DNA of 64,000 bases from Pedobacter riviphilus (lineage in GTDB: Bacteria; Bacteroidota; Bacteroidia; Sphingobacteriales; Sphingobacteriaceae): NCBI RefSeq assembly GCF_014692875.1, contig NZ_CP061171.1:5332001-5396000 (forward strand), given 5' to 3'. Shown piece after piece: positions 8,641-17,684 of the stretch (its first letter is position 1; each line of letters begins with the position of its first letter). The notes below the pieces were generated by a model. That model saw only the letters and a list, made by a program, of their open reading frames with translations, was not told the DNA's origin and did no database searches. The position numbers and the translations under genes are program-made.

Positions 8641-9282
8641 CTAGATGGTGATCAGGTTGTTTTTGATGCCATAAACGACCAATCCTGTGCGCGATTTAAT
8701 ATTTAGTTTGGCAAAAAGAGATTCCCGATAGTTGTCTACTGTGCGCGGACTTACATTCATGAGGTCTGCAATTTCCTTATAAGTAAGTTCGGTACTGCAA
8801 TATTGCAAAAATGTGAGCTCTCTTGCAGAGAATACCGGCTTTTGATCGCTGTCTTTCAGTGCCACTAAAAGTCTGCCAGATACCAACTCGTTTACATAAA
8901 AACCCTTGTTTACAATTACTTTAATTGCCGTTAACAGATCTGATGGGGTCGATTCTTTAAGCATGTAACCCCCGGCGCCAGCCTTAAGCATTCCAATAAT
9001 TGCTTTTTCATCCTCGAGCATACTTAATGCAAGTACATGTACATTCGGATGATTCATTTTAATCCATTTAGTTGCTGCAAAACCGTCCATTACTGGCATA
9101 TTAATATCCATTAATATGAGTTGAACTTGCTGGTTGTTGTTCATTTTGGCTTGGAGATCTAATCCGTTTACAGCCTCAAACGTTATATTTATTTCATCAA
9201 ATTCTTCCAATAGGCTTGCCAATCCGGAACGGAAAAGCGTGTGATCATCAACAATAGCGATAAAAATACTTTGGTCTTGCAT
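8641..9282 (-). CDS. NarL/FixJ-type response regulator
   Basis: This 213-residue regulator has an N-terminal receiver with acidic residues D12-D13 and phospho-acceptor D59 (LILMDINMPVMDG), conserved lysine in the MLKESTPSDLL segment, and a C-terminal LuxR-type HTH (FSARELTFLQYCSTELTYKE, then VSPRTVDNYRESLFAKL). It lies 4 bp after the histidine kinase gene on the same strand and is its obvious partner. Target genes are not evident from the sequence. Confidence 0.93.
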   Translation of the reverse strand: MQDQSIFIAIVDDHTLFRSGLASLLEEFDEINITFEAVNGLDLQAKMNNNQQVQLILMDINMPVMDGFAATKWIKMNHPNVHVLALSMLEDEKAIIGMLKAGAGGYMLKESTPSDLLTAIKVIVNKGFYVNELVSGRLLVALKDSDQKPVFSARELTFLQYCSTELTYKEIADLMNVSPRTVDNYRESLFAKLNIKSRTGLVVYGIKNNLITI

Positions 9283-9286
9283 ACAA

Positions 9287-10078
9287 TTAAGGGTATGGAA
9301 CTTCTATTGAAATGGAAGTGCCTTCGCCTGAAGCCGAATTTAATGTTAATTTTCCATTGATCATCTCAATTCTTTTAAAAATAGAATTTAGGCCCATCCC
9401 TGTTTTTTTTGATTTAATTTCTTCGGGATTAAAACCAACTCCATTTTCTACAACCCTTAAGTGTAAAATATTGTCTGTCAGGTATGAATCGAGTTGAATA
9501 TGGGTTGCCTGTGCATGTTTTATAATATTATTGATAATTTCTTGCAGCAAACGAAGAATGATCAAGTCCTTGTTTGGCGAGGCAATTTGCAGATCAATGA
9601 GCAGGTTGTTGATTTTTAATTCGTAAGTACCGGCCTTATTAAGCCAGTTAATTTCCTGATCTATCGCATGACCAATGCCATTTTCTACCAGTTGCTCTCC
9701 ATGTAATAGCTTGGCCAGCTCCCTTAATTCTTTAATGGATTTGTTAACAAGTGCTAATGAATTATCGATTTTCTTTTTGGCTTTTCCCTCATCATTTAAA
9801 TTTATAGAGTTTAGTGTTAGTGTAGTAAGACTGAGCAACTGGCCAACATTATCATGTAATTCTGTAGCTATGCTTTGCATGGTTTGATCTTGTACTTCTA
9901 CCCGTGCTTGAAGCATTTCGGATTCAAATTTTTGCTGCATATTCTGCTTTTCCAAAACGTGGTTCTTTTTATGCCGGTTGTACGATCTGATGTAGAGTAA
10001 TAAGAATATTGGCATCAAAAGGAAAACAAATGATGCCAATAGTATGAGTGACATTACTTCCGTTGACGAGCTCTGCAT
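9287..10078 (-). CDS. Histidine kinase of the HisKA_3 (NarX/DesK) type
   Basis: This 263-residue kinase has one N-terminal membrane helix (about residues 8-30), a coiled linker, and the dimerisation/phosphorylation motif ATELHDNVGQ with H75. The ATPase domain has an N-box-like NIIKHA and GMGLNSIFKRIEMINGKL. There is no extracytoplasmic sensor domain, so signal input may come through the membrane protein encoded just upstream. A TTG at 10096 would extend it; ATG 10078 is preferred. It overlaps the upstream gene by 25 bp. Confidence 0.9.
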   Translation of the reverse strand: MQSSSTEVMSLILLASFVFLLMPIFLLLYIRSYNRHKKNHVLEKQNMQQKFESEMLQARVEVQDQTMQSIATELHDNVGQLLSLTTLTLNSINLNDEGKAKKKIDNSLALVNKSIKELRELAKLLHGEQLVENGIGHAIDQEINWLNKAGTYELKINNLLIDLQIASPNKDLIILRLLQEIINNIIKHAQATHIQLDSYLTDNILHLRVVENGVGFNPEEIKSKKTGMGLNSIFKRIEMINGKLTLNSASGEGTSISIEVPYP

Positions 10079-10740
10079 ATAAATGAATAGGCCCAAAGGC
10101 CGTATAGAAAAAAGTTAAGTGTTGTATAAATAATACTCCGAGTATTGTATTTTCCTAAAAATTTTTGCTGTATAATTTCATCAAAGAAATTAGCGAGTGT
10201 GCTGCCAAAATAAAATATCAAAGCCCCGCCAACCCACCAAAATGCAGGGTGAAACTTTAAATCAATATAATTTTCGTCTTTGAGTAACAAATAAAAATAC
10301 AATAGGCCATAAATTACAAAAACCACAGAGGCTATACTTATCGTAAAAGCATTGTAAACGTTTATTCCGTATATGGAGGTGAATGTGATATAAATTAACA
10401 TTATTATTCCATAGATTGTAATTATCCATTTTTTGATATCAGCATACTGTTTTATAAAAGTATGGAATCCGTAGGTAACGTACGATATTTCAAATAAAGT
10501 ATAAATGTTATACACAAATAAATTTGTACGATAAGTTACCGCACAATACCTTCCAACAATCTCTGTTATCATTACTACTACAAGGTACCATATGCTTATC
10601 CGCCAAAATGGCGCTTTATCTTTAGATAAAAAGTATATGGCAAAACCAAGGCAAAGTAGCTCAATATATGAGCTATTAGTTGGAACAATAAATTTTAGGG
10701 CCTTAAATATGTCTATTTGTGTAGCAATTTTTCCTATCAT
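10054..10740 (-). CDS. Polytopic membrane protein of unknown function
   Basis: This 228-residue protein has about six or seven predicted membrane helices rich in I, F and Y, and a basic C-terminus (FICRARQRK). I recognise no catalytic motif or named domain. It sits between a 149-residue unknown and the histidine kinase and overlaps the kinase start by 25 bp, so the four genes are probably one transcript. A role as membrane sensor or accessory for the small kinase is inference from coupling only. Confidence 0.75.
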   Translation of the reverse strand: MIGKIATQIDIFKALKFIVPTNSSYIELLCLGFAIYFLSKDKAPFWRISIWYLVVVMITEIVGRYCAVTYRTNLFVYNIYTLFEISYVTYGFHTFIKQYADIKKWIITIYGIIMLIYITFTSIYGINVYNAFTISIASVVFVIYGLLYFYLLLKDENYIDLKFHPAFWWVGGALIFYFGSTLANFFDEIIQQKFLGKYNTRSIIYTTLNFFLYGLWAYSFICRARQRK

Positions 10741-10750
10741 AGAAAATGTA

Positions 10751-11200
10751 TTACAACATCAGTTTACTATTATCATCACATAGTTGCGGACATAAGTCAG
10801 CTCTGTTTTCTGGATCGGTAGGTTGTGATATTGGATCGCCGTAATCTTTATCAATAAAATAATCAGTGCAGGGTTTACCATCAATTAATTTAGTAACCAC
10901 AAGAAGTACAGTATTCATTTCAGTATAAGTTAAAGGGATTTTGTCGCCATATTCCAATTTGTTGATCTGATCAATGATTTCGCTGGTGTATCTTCCGAAA
11001 TAAATTCTAATCCCGTCACCACCAAGGTCAATTATTTTTTTTGTTAAGGATGATATCTGCGCCGCAGGAAACCAGGCCGCTTCTGTATATGTACCTCTTT
11101 CTGTGTTCTGGCTCTTGCGAAAAGCCGCTGTCATCTGTTGTGCAATACTTACCGGGATGGTGTTATTTTTACCATCCTGCGTTAATAGAACTTGTGTCAT
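10751..11200 (-). CDS. Conserved-looking soluble protein of unknown function
   Basis: This 149-residue protein has no signal peptide or membrane segment. It has a mixed alpha/beta look with a GGDGIRIYFGRY segment in the middle and a cysteine-containing tail (ADLCPQLCDD). I do not recognise a family. It is the first gene of the minus-strand group leading to the NarL-type kinase and regulator, 10 bp before the membrane protein gene, with a good promoter box directly upstream of its ATG. Confidence 0.7.
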   Translation of the reverse strand: MTQVLLTQDGKNNTIPVSIAQQMTAAFRKSQNTERGTYTEAAWFPAAQISSLTKKIIDLGGDGIRIYFGRYTSEIIDQINKLEYGDKIPLTYTEMNTVLLVVTKLIDGKPCTDYFIDKDYGDPISQPTDPENRADLCPQLCDDNSKLML

Positions 11201-11220
11201 AAAATTTGTTGGTTTTAACC

Positions 11221-11228
11221 CAAATATA
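11221..11228 (-). promoter_or_regulatory. -7 box of the four-gene two-component operon
   Basis: The minus strand reads TATATTTG, an exact TAnnTTTG match, 20 bp before the ATG at 11200. No clear -33 box was identified. The 5' leader would be about 15 nt. Confidence 0.55.
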
Positions 11229-11439
11229 AATAATAAGTAATAAGCTAATGAAAGATGAAAAATAAATTCTACAATGGCTCAAAGTGCTGTTTAATGATAC
11301 CGTAAAAATACCCTTCTATTTAGGGCGTTTTACGCTAACCCCGAATCGCCACCTACCACTACTTTTGGTATACAATAACAACTGAATAATTTGTCATTGT
11401 AAAAAATGAATGCTATCTACCCTATGAAAACACATATTT

Positions 11440-11463
11440 TAGACCTATTTCAAAATAAGTCTA
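11440..11463. promoter_or_regulatory. 24-bp interrupted palindrome upstream of the LuxR-type gene
   Basis: The arms TAGAC/GTCTA enclose a second symmetric core TATTT-CA-AAATA, with one non-matching base on each side between them. It ends 55 bp before the orphan HTH gene. The symmetry fits a dimeric regulator site; no T-tract argues against a terminator, although TTTTTTT follows at 11464. Confidence 0.45.
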
Positions 11464-11518
11464 TTTTTTTTAGTAGCGTTTAATTATTAGAAACATTAAC
11501 CATTTAATTCTTTCAAAA

Positions 11519-11749
11519 ATGATAAATAATATCCTGCTGCGGGAAAACCATAGTTCGATTAGCGAAAGGGAAGTCGAAATTGTGCACCTTTTATCAATGG
11601 GCTACAACAGTAAAGAAATTGGCGGAATGCTTTTTATCAGCGAGCATACGGTTAATACGCACCGAAGAAATATGGTAAGAAAGCTCGATCTAAAAAATTC
11701 TTATCAGTTAATTGTTTGGGCCTTTAAAGAAAGAATATTATCCCTATAA
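11519..11749 (+). CDS. Orphan LuxR-type HTH protein
   Basis: This 76-residue protein is essentially only a GerE/LuxR DNA-binding domain (SISEREVEIVHLLSMGYNSK, then FISEHTVNTHRRNMVRKL) with a short N-terminal extension. It lacks a receiver or ligand domain. Its neighbour on the other strand is a complete two-component operon whose regulator also has a LuxR-type HTH, so shared targets are possible. Length fits small orphan regulators common in Bacteroidota. Confidence 0.88.
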   Translation: MINNILLRENHSSISEREVEIVHLLSMGYNSKEIGGMLFISEHTVNTHRRNMVRKLDLKNSYQLIVWAFKERILSL

Positions 11750-11787
11750 GGGTTAAAAATACATATAACCTCTCATTCTAAACAACA

Positions 11788-11826
11788 AAGCCTGCTATTT
11801 GATACTAAAGTCAAATCAGCAGGCTT
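11788..11826. terminator. Bidirectional terminator between convergent genes
   Basis: A 9-bp stem AAGCCTGCT/AGCAGGCTT continues after one bulge into ATTTGA/TCAAAT, with an 8-nt loop. TTGTTT follows on the plus side and A-rich sequence on the other. It separates the orphan LuxR gene and the M28 peptidase gene, which converge. Confidence 0.75.
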
Positions 11827-11847
11827 TTGTTTATCGTTGTATTTTGT

Positions 11848-13416
11848 TTAAGGTCTTGCCGGTTGTGGAGCAGGCAGTTCTTTTCGTGGAATCTGTGCCT
11901 CGCGCTGCGAAGTATTGTAAACAAAAGAAGCGATGATGGTTGCCGCCTGTTTTAAATCATCCTCAACAAGTCTATCATAAGTATCCATATTGCTATGGTG
12001 GGTACGGGTATTGTAATCGGCAGGATCCTGAATAAACTGGAAACCCGGGATGCCTACGGCATCAAATGCCTGGTGATCGGTACCACCTGTATTATTGATG
12101 GTGATGGTAGTTGCACCAAGATCGTTAAAAGGTGTTAACCAGCTTTGGAAAATCGGACCAGCCGCTACATTGCCCTGTAAATATACACCGCGGATTTTCC
12201 CTGTTCCATTGTCAAGGTTGTAATAAGCTGATATTTTTTTCTGATCTGGCGTTAATACCATTGTTTTTGGATCGCCGAAATGTTTTGCTACATAGCCTCT
12301 TGATCCAAATAAACCTTGCTCTTCCGAGCTCCAAAGTGCAATACGGATGGTGCGCTTCGGTTTAAAATCTATCGCTTTTAAAATACGCATGGCTTCCATC
12401 ATTACGGTAGAACCTGCTGCATTATCTGTAGCGCCCGTTGCCGCATGCCACGAATCGAAGTGCCCGCCAATCATTACCACTTCATCTTTTAGTTTTTTAT
12501 CGGTTCCGGGTATTTCGGCAATTACGTTATATCCTTGAGGATCCTGGTCATAAAAAGAGGTTTTGATATCGGCTTCAATTTCTACAGGCTTGCCAGCACG
12601 TAAAAGACGCAATATATGCAAGAAATCTTCTGCTGCAACTTCAAGTTCAGGCGATACCGGTTTTGCATCTAAAGCATAAGAAGCACCGTTACTGGTGAAA
12701 AAAGTCCCCTGTCCTCCACGGGCATAAGTTAAAATTAAACCTACTTTTTCTTCTACCAACATGGCACTCATTGCCGCGCGGATTTCACGCATTTTCATCA
12801 TCTGCGCCATTCTATCGGCCATTGGCCCGCCAGTAGGGCGTTGTCTTGGGCCTGCAGTTTGTGGTTTTGCTGCGGCCATTTGTGCCAGGGTAGTATCGGC
12901 ATAGCGCGAAAAATCAGGTTTAACGCCACTTGCCAGTGGAGTGCCCTGATCCATCATAATGATTTTTCCGGCCAATTTTCCTTTATATTTTGCTAAATCG
13001 GCAACACTATCGGCCTTGATTAAAATTACCTGCGATTTGATCGGGCCATTTGTACCAGGTGTCCATGCTTTAGGAGAGGCAATAATGGTATGATAATAAG
13101 GGAGTGTGGTGGCAGCATAGTATTTATCAATCTGCCAGCCTTTACCGAAAGTTCCCCAGGCTTCGAGGTGTACATTTTTTAATCCCCAATCAGTTAGTTG
13201 CTTCACTGCCCAATCCTGTGCTTTTTTTAACCCCGGAGAATTTGATAAACGTGGACCACTTACATCAGTTAAATTAAAAGCAATATCCATTGCCTTCGAA
13301 TTTTCCAGACCTTCCTTTCTTATTTTTTGTACTACAGCTGCATCAGGGGTATCTTGTGCAAAAGCCGAAAAGCACAGGCCAAAGGCCAATGCTGTGATTG
13401 TAAATTTTTTGATCAT
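11848..13416 (-). CDS. Secreted M28-family zinc aminopeptidase
   Basis: This 522-residue protein has a signal peptide (about 1-20, ending AFAQ), a PA-like insert in the first half (VILIKADSVADL... GKIIMMDQG) and a C-terminal M28 domain. Zinc ligands are visible in GGHFDSWHAATGATDNAAG (His and Asp), WSSEEQGLFGSRGY (Glu-Glu) and NNTGGTDHQAFDAVG (His). The family removes N-terminal residues from peptides in the periplasm or outside. It is a lone gene with its own spacers on both sides. Confidence 0.9.
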   Translation of the reverse strand: MIKKFTITALAFGLCFSAFAQDTPDAAVVQKIRKEGLENSKAMDIAFNLTDVSGPRLSNSPGLKKAQDWAVKQLTDWGLKNVHLEAWGTFGKGWQIDKYYAATTLPYYHTIIASPKAWTPGTNGPIKSQVILIKADSVADLAKYKGKLAGKIIMMDQGTPLASGVKPDFSRYADTTLAQMAAAKPQTAGPRQRPTGGPMADRMAQMMKMREIRAAMSAMLVEEKVGLILTYARGGQGTFFTSNGASYALDAKPVSPELEVAAEDFLHILRLLRAGKPVEIEADIKTSFYDQDPQGYNVIAEIPGTDKKLKDEVVMIGGHFDSWHAATGATDNAAGSTVMMEAMRILKAIDFKPKRTIRIALWSSEEQGLFGSRGYVAKHFGDPKTMVLTPDQKKISAYYNLDNGTGKIRGVYLQGNVAAGPIFQSWLTPFNDLGATTITINNTGGTDHQAFDAVGIPGFQFIQDPADYNTRTHHSNMDTYDRLVEDDLKQAATIIASFVYNTSQREAQIPRKELPAPQPARP

Positions 13417-13535
13417 TTTATGAATAATTTGGTGGTTGATTTTGATCTAAAATACACTTTAAACCACTTCAAATTATTATCCAATGAGATTTTTACATGA
13501 TTACCTTTCCAGGCCCAGAAATTTACATTTTGAAA

Positions 13536-14333
13536 TTATTTTATGCTCTTTTTGGTAACGATAAAATAGCCAATGATGAAAAGGACTAAAGCATAAACCA
13601 AGCTTGTCCATATTTCTTGGGTAAAAATTGGGAATTCTAATGGATCAGTGTTTTTGCTTACCTTAGTAATCCTTAATGCAAGTGTTGGTAGCGAATAGGG
13701 GTTGAGGTAAGCGTATTTCCACCCTACGTTCGCGGTGATAATGCCCATTATGGTTCCAACAAAACCTATCCCCATTGGTTTAAGAAAATCGCCCCATATC
13801 AAACTCAGGATAAACTGAAGTGATAAAATACCTAAAGATGACAGGAAAAGTTTAGCATAAGAGTTGATGAGGATATTTTGTGGGTTGTATTGATTGAAAT
13901 TATATTTTGGTACTAAAACCTGTAATAAGTGACCAAAGGCATAGGTGAGGGTGGCAAATAAGAATAAGCAGATCATGATTAAAAATACCGCGTACAAATA
14001 TTTTGCAGCATAAATAGAGAATTTATTCAAGGGCTGAGCAAACAGCATTTTCCAGGTATCATTTTTATGCTCAATATTATTGACAGAAAAAGCCATAAAT
14101 ATGACATAAAAAGGCATAACCAATAAACCCATTACGCCAAGTGCTGCACCAATATAGTTGCCCCAAAGCATCATAGGCGGGTAATGCCTGGCCAAAATCT
14201 TTTCGGAACCCGAATAAAAACCGAAAGTGATTAAGGAGCATATAATAACGGGTAATAATATGGCTGCCCAAAAAGCTAAGGTTTTTCTCGATTTGTAAAA
14301 TTCTGATACTAAAGAAATATAAAGAGCGTGCAT
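13536..14333 (-). CDS. ABC transporter permease (ABC-2 type)
   Basis: This 265-residue membrane protein has about six hydrophobic segments and a long extracytoplasmic loop region, as in ABC-2/NatB-like exporters. It starts 1 bp after the stop of the ATPase gene. The substrate is not evident; in Bacteroidota and Firmicutes such pairs often export peptides or lipids and are controlled by a neighbouring LytTR system, which is present here on the other strand. Confidence 0.85.
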   Translation of the reverse strand: MHALYISLVSEFYKSRKTLAFWAAILLPVIICSLITFGFYSGSEKILARHYPPMMLWGNYIGAALGVMGLLVMPFYVIFMAFSVNNIEHKNDTWKMLFAQPLNKFSIYAAKYLYAVFLIMICLFLFATLTYAFGHLLQVLVPKYNFNQYNPQNILINSYAKLFLSSLGILSLQFILSLIWGDFLKPMGIGFVGTIMGIITANVGWKYAYLNPYSLPTLALRITKVSKNTDPLEFPIFTQEIWTSLVYALVLFIIGYFIVTKKSIK

Positions 14334-14334
14334 G

Positions 14335-15243
14335 TTAGTTTGTTTTGGTAATGTCCAGAAATAAATTTTCGAGATCTTTTCGTTGCTGATAAATACTGCT
14401 CACCGTAAAACCATTTTGGATCAATAATGTGTTTAATTCTCCACTTTTTGGGGATGAAATAAATGGTAATGTAATTATCCTATCTGTTTTTGCCGAAATT
14501 TTATAACCCGACGCTATTAAAAATGAGCTTGCACTTTCAATCTTGTCGACTTCGATTTCCAGCATAGGTTTGCTCAATAAATGAAGTTCACTAATCGTGC
14601 CCTGAAATAATAATTGGCCTTTGTTTATAATGCCAACGTGGGTTGCTGTTCTTTCTATTTCTGCTAATAAGTGGCTTGAAACCAGTATTGTTTTCTGGTG
14701 TTTTGTGGCTAAATCGATCATCAGGTTCCGAACCTCGATAATGCCATTTGGATCTAAGCCATTGGTAGGCTCATCCAGTAGGAGTAACTCTGGATCTGAA
14801 ATTAGTGCCTGTGCAATGCCTAGCCTTTGTTTCATGCCTAATGAATATTTATTGGCTTTTTTATTTGCTGCTTCTGCCAAGCCTACCAGCGACAGCATTT
14901 CATCAGCTTTTGTTTTTTTTATGCCTAACAGAATACAGCGGTTAACAAGGTTTTCTTTTCCTGTTAAATGCCCATAAATGGCTGGCTGTTCTACCAGAGC
15001 ACCAATGCGTTTAAGGGTAGCGATGCGATTACTGTTTATTTCTTTACCAAATATAAAAACCTGATCGGATGGCGATTTGAGCAGGTTCAGCAGGATTTTT
15101 ATGGTAGTTGTTTTTCCGGCTCCATTTGGACCTAAGAAGCCATAAATGCTGCCTTTTGGTACTTGTAATGAAAGATCTTTTACAATAACCTGGTTGCCGA
15201 AGTTAAAGTTTAAGCCTACAGTTTCGATAGCGTAATTACCCAT
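14335..15243 (-). CDS. ABC transporter ATP-binding protein
   Basis: This 302-residue ATPase has Walker A GPNGAGKTTT (about 38-47), signature YSLGMKQRLGIAQAL, Walker B LLLLDEPTNGLDP and the switch histidine in VSSHLLAE. A C-terminal extension of about 75 residues follows, as in bacitracin/lantibiotic-type exporters. It forms an operon with the permease downstream and a small membrane peptide upstream (5-bp gap). Confidence 0.93.
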   Translation of the reverse strand: MGNYAIETVGLNFNFGNQVIVKDLSLQVPKGSIYGFLGPNGAGKTTTIKILLNLLKSPSDQVFIFGKEINSNRIATLKRIGALVEQPAIYGHLTGKENLVNRCILLGIKKTKADEMLSLVGLAEAANKKANKYSLGMKQRLGIAQALISDPELLLLDEPTNGLDPNGIIEVRNLMIDLATKHQKTILVSSHLLAEIERTATHVGIINKGQLLFQGTISELHLLSKPMLEIEVDKIESASSFLIASGYKISAKTDRIITLPFISSPKSGELNTLLIQNGFTVSSIYQQRKDLENLFLDITKTN

Positions 15244-15248
15244 TGTTT

Positions 15249-15419
15249 CTATTTGAAAATAGCACTTACTTGTTTCACAACGGCACCAGATGTTTTTGTA
15301 GGTTTTACAACTATTTCTGCATCATTCTGATTGGTGCTAACCGTAAGTGTTAAAATAATCATCATAAATACAGGTAATAATAAAAGTAAAAATGGTGATG
15401 TGTTTGATAACTTTTTCAT
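15249..15419 (-). CDS. Small membrane peptide leading the ABC exporter operon
   Basis: This 56-residue protein consists of a basic N-terminus, one hydrophobic helix (FLLLLLPVFMMIILTLTV) and a polar tail (residues 28-56). The frame is open to 15530 with an ATG at 15506 that would add a 29-residue polar segment; ATG 15419 gives the normal positive-then-hydrophobic start and is preferred. The gene is 5 bp before the ATPase gene. It could be a transporter accessory or a secreted peptide substrate; neither is shown. Confidence 0.6.
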   Translation of the reverse strand: MKKLSNTSPFLLLLLPVFMMIILTLTVSTNQNDAEIVVKPTKTSGAVVKQVSAIFK

Positions 15420-15634
15420 GATCGATAGTTTTATTTGAGAGGTTGTGAAAATACCATCAGTAATTACTGTTTGATTTTTTAAGTTGATTGCTGATGACGT
15501 TTTCATTTTGTTTTCGTTTTGATGATTCAAAGAAACTCAAGAAAAACAACCTGCTAAAATCTATTATACCAAGTGTTCAAGATTCTAGATCAACAGACAT
15601 TTTGGGCGTTTGTCGATAAAATTTGCCTATTGGG

Positions 15635-15666
15635 CCGTTGGTAGAAAAAAAATGCCCGTTGGTAGA
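15635..15666. promoter_or_regulatory. Two direct repeats, candidate LytTR operator
   Basis: CCGTTGGTAGA occurs exactly at 15635-15645 and 15656-15666, a 21-bp period. LytTR-domain regulators are known to bind paired direct repeats of about 9 bp at this period. A weaker relative (GGGCGTTTGTCGA) starts at 15604. The site lies between the divergent ABC operon and the LytS/LytTR operon and could control either. Confidence 0.6.
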
Positions 15667-15768
15667 TTGTGTTCGGTTTAAATTGAAAGTTTATTTACTT
15701 TGGATGCATGAAGCTGATACGTGTTGTTTTAACTTGTATCTGCTTTAAGACCATTTAATGAATAACTA

Positions 15769-16800
15769 ATGAAACAAAGCAGGGCCCCTTTAATTTTACA
15801 TATTACATACTGGGGATTGATTTTTATGTTCCTGATCGCAATGTCTGCATTCAGGGAGGGTAGCGCAACAATGAAAGATTATTTTTTATCTTTTGGTGTA
15901 ATCGGTATTATCAACGTTTCTCTTTTTTATATCAATTATATTTTCTTAATACCTGGATTGATCAAGAGGCAGAAAAAATACTGGATTTACTTCCTTTCAT
16001 TCTTCCTGTTGCTAATTGCCGGTACGTTTTTGAAAACGGTGCTAGCGGTTCTTAATCCCGAAGAGCTATTGACCTATAGAGTTGAAAAAGAGGTACGCAA
16101 TTTTTCTGTGAATAGCTTTGCATTGAATGCGGCCTTTTTCTCTGGTTTTTTCCTGATCAGCAGTTGTATCATTAAATTTATTATCGATTGGTTTTCTAGC
16201 GAGCGGGTTCAGCGTAATCTCGAAAACGAACGCCGCGAAATGGAGCTCCAGTTTTTAAAATCGCAGTTAAACCCACATTTTCTTTTTAACTCGCTCAATA
16301 ATATCTATTCGCTGGCCTATCAGAAATCAGACAAAACCGCCGATGCCATTATGAAGCTTTCGGAGATTATGCGTTACATGATTTATGAGAGCAATACGCC
16401 AACTGTAGCGTTAAGTAAAGAAGTAGACTATTTAACCAGTTATATCGAACTACAAAAAATAAGGTTTAAAGATGGTGCTTATATAGAGCTTACCTTAAAC
16501 GGCGAAATTGACAATCAAAAAATTGTTCCTTTAATGTTGATTTCGTTTGTAGAAAATGCATTTAAACATGGGGTAGTGAACGATCCGGCCGAACCAGTAA
16601 AAATCAATATCATTGCTAACCAGAAGATTTTGCATTTTAGTGTAGTAAATAAAAAGAACCAACAGAATAAAGATGCGCAGGGGGGCGTGGGTTTAACCAA
16701 TGTAGAACGACGGTTACAATTGGTTTATCCTGATAGATATAAATTAAATGTTGTAAATTCGGCTACTCATTATACCTGCGAACTGATGATTGACATATAA
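15769..16800 (+). CDS. LytS-type sensor histidine kinase
   Basis: This 343-residue kinase has four membrane helices in its first 145 residues and then a His_kinase (PF06580) domain. The phospho-acceptor is H170 in LNPHFLFNSLNNIY. The ATPase part contains LISFVENAFKHG (N box) and GVGLTNVERRLQLVYP (G box). There is no large extracytoplasmic domain, so sensing is probably by the membrane segments or a partner such as the divergent ABC exporter. Its response regulator follows after 60 bp. Confidence 0.92.
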   Translation: MKQSRAPLILHITYWGLIFMFLIAMSAFREGSATMKDYFLSFGVIGIINVSLFYINYIFLIPGLIKRQKKYWIYFLSFFLLLIAGTFLKTVLAVLNPEELLTYRVEKEVRNFSVNSFALNAAFFSGFFLISSCIIKFIIDWFSSERVQRNLENERREMELQFLKSQLNPHFLFNSLNNIYSLAYQKSDKTADAIMKLSEIMRYMIYESNTPTVALSKEVDYLTSYIELQKIRFKDGAYIELTLNGEIDNQKIVPLMLISFVENAFKHGVVNDPAEPVKINIIANQKILHFSVVNKKNQQNKDAQGGVGLTNVERRLQLVYPDRYKLNVVNSATHYTCELMIDI

Positions 16801-16860
16801 TCCGATAACTTAACACAAATCGGAAATAAAAAAATCATTAATTAAAAATAATAACCAAAA

Positions 16861-17610
16861 ATGAACTTAAACTGTATTGTTGTTGATGATGAGCCCTTAG
16901 CGCTTGATATTTTACAGGATTATATTTCAAAAGTACCTTTTTTAACCATGGTTAAAAGGTGCGAAAATCCTATTGAAGCCTTGCAGATTGTACAGGGCGG
17001 AGGGATTGATCTTGTGTTTTTAGATATTCAGATGCCTGAGCTAACCGGAATCCAGTTTTTAAAAATTGCGGGTAATAAATGCCACTATATATTAACTACC
17101 GCTTACCCAGAGTATGCTTTAGAGAGCTACGACCTAAATGTTTCGGATTACCTATTAAAGCCAATTGCGTTCGACCGTTTTTATAAAGCGGTAGAAAAAG
17201 TTCACAATCAGGTAAAGCCGGTTGAAGCTCCTGCAAGTGTAGCACAGCCCATCGTTACACCTGCGCCATTTTCTGGCTCTCCAAATCCGGTTCAGGATTA
17301 TATTTTCGTGAAAACGGAGCATAAGATTCAAAAAATCTATTTGCACGATATTTTATTCATCGAAGGTTTAAAAGATTACATTTCGATATTTACGAAAGAT
17401 GAGCGCGTAATTACGCTACAGAGCATGAAGAAGATGGAAGAAGCTTTACCCCAAGGTCAGTTTATCAGGGTGCATAAATCTTATATTGTGGCTGTTGATA
17501 AAATTGAAAGCATAGAACGTAGCCGCATTACCATCAATCAAAAAATTATCCCGGTTGGAGATACTTACCGCGATGAATTTTTTAGGGTGATTGGAAATAA
17601 GAACATCTAA
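16861..17610 (+). CDS. LytTR-family response regulator
   Basis: This 249-residue regulator has a receiver with D10-D11 and phospho-acceptor D55 (LVFLDIQMPELTG), a Pro/Ala-rich linker at about 118-145, and a C-terminal LytTR DNA-binding domain (IFVKTEHKIQKIYLHDILF... FIRVHKSYIVAVDKI). It is the partner of the kinase immediately upstream. The direct repeats at 15635-15666 are candidate binding sites. Confidence 0.94.
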   Translation: MNLNCIVVDDEPLALDILQDYISKVPFLTMVKRCENPIEALQIVQGGGIDLVFLDIQMPELTGIQFLKIAGNKCHYILTTAYPEYALESYDLNVSDYLLKPIAFDRFYKAVEKVHNQVKPVEAPASVAQPIVTPAPFSGSPNPVQDYIFVKTEHKIQKIYLHDILFIEGLKDYISIFTKDERVITLQSMKKMEEALPQGQFIRVHKSYIVAVDKIESIERSRITINQKIIPVGDTYRDEFFRVIGNKNI

Positions 17611-17684
17611 CAGGGTGATGTAAGAAGGGAATTGTAAAATGAATAATGTGCGCCTGACATCAATCGATTAACCAAATAAAGCAA

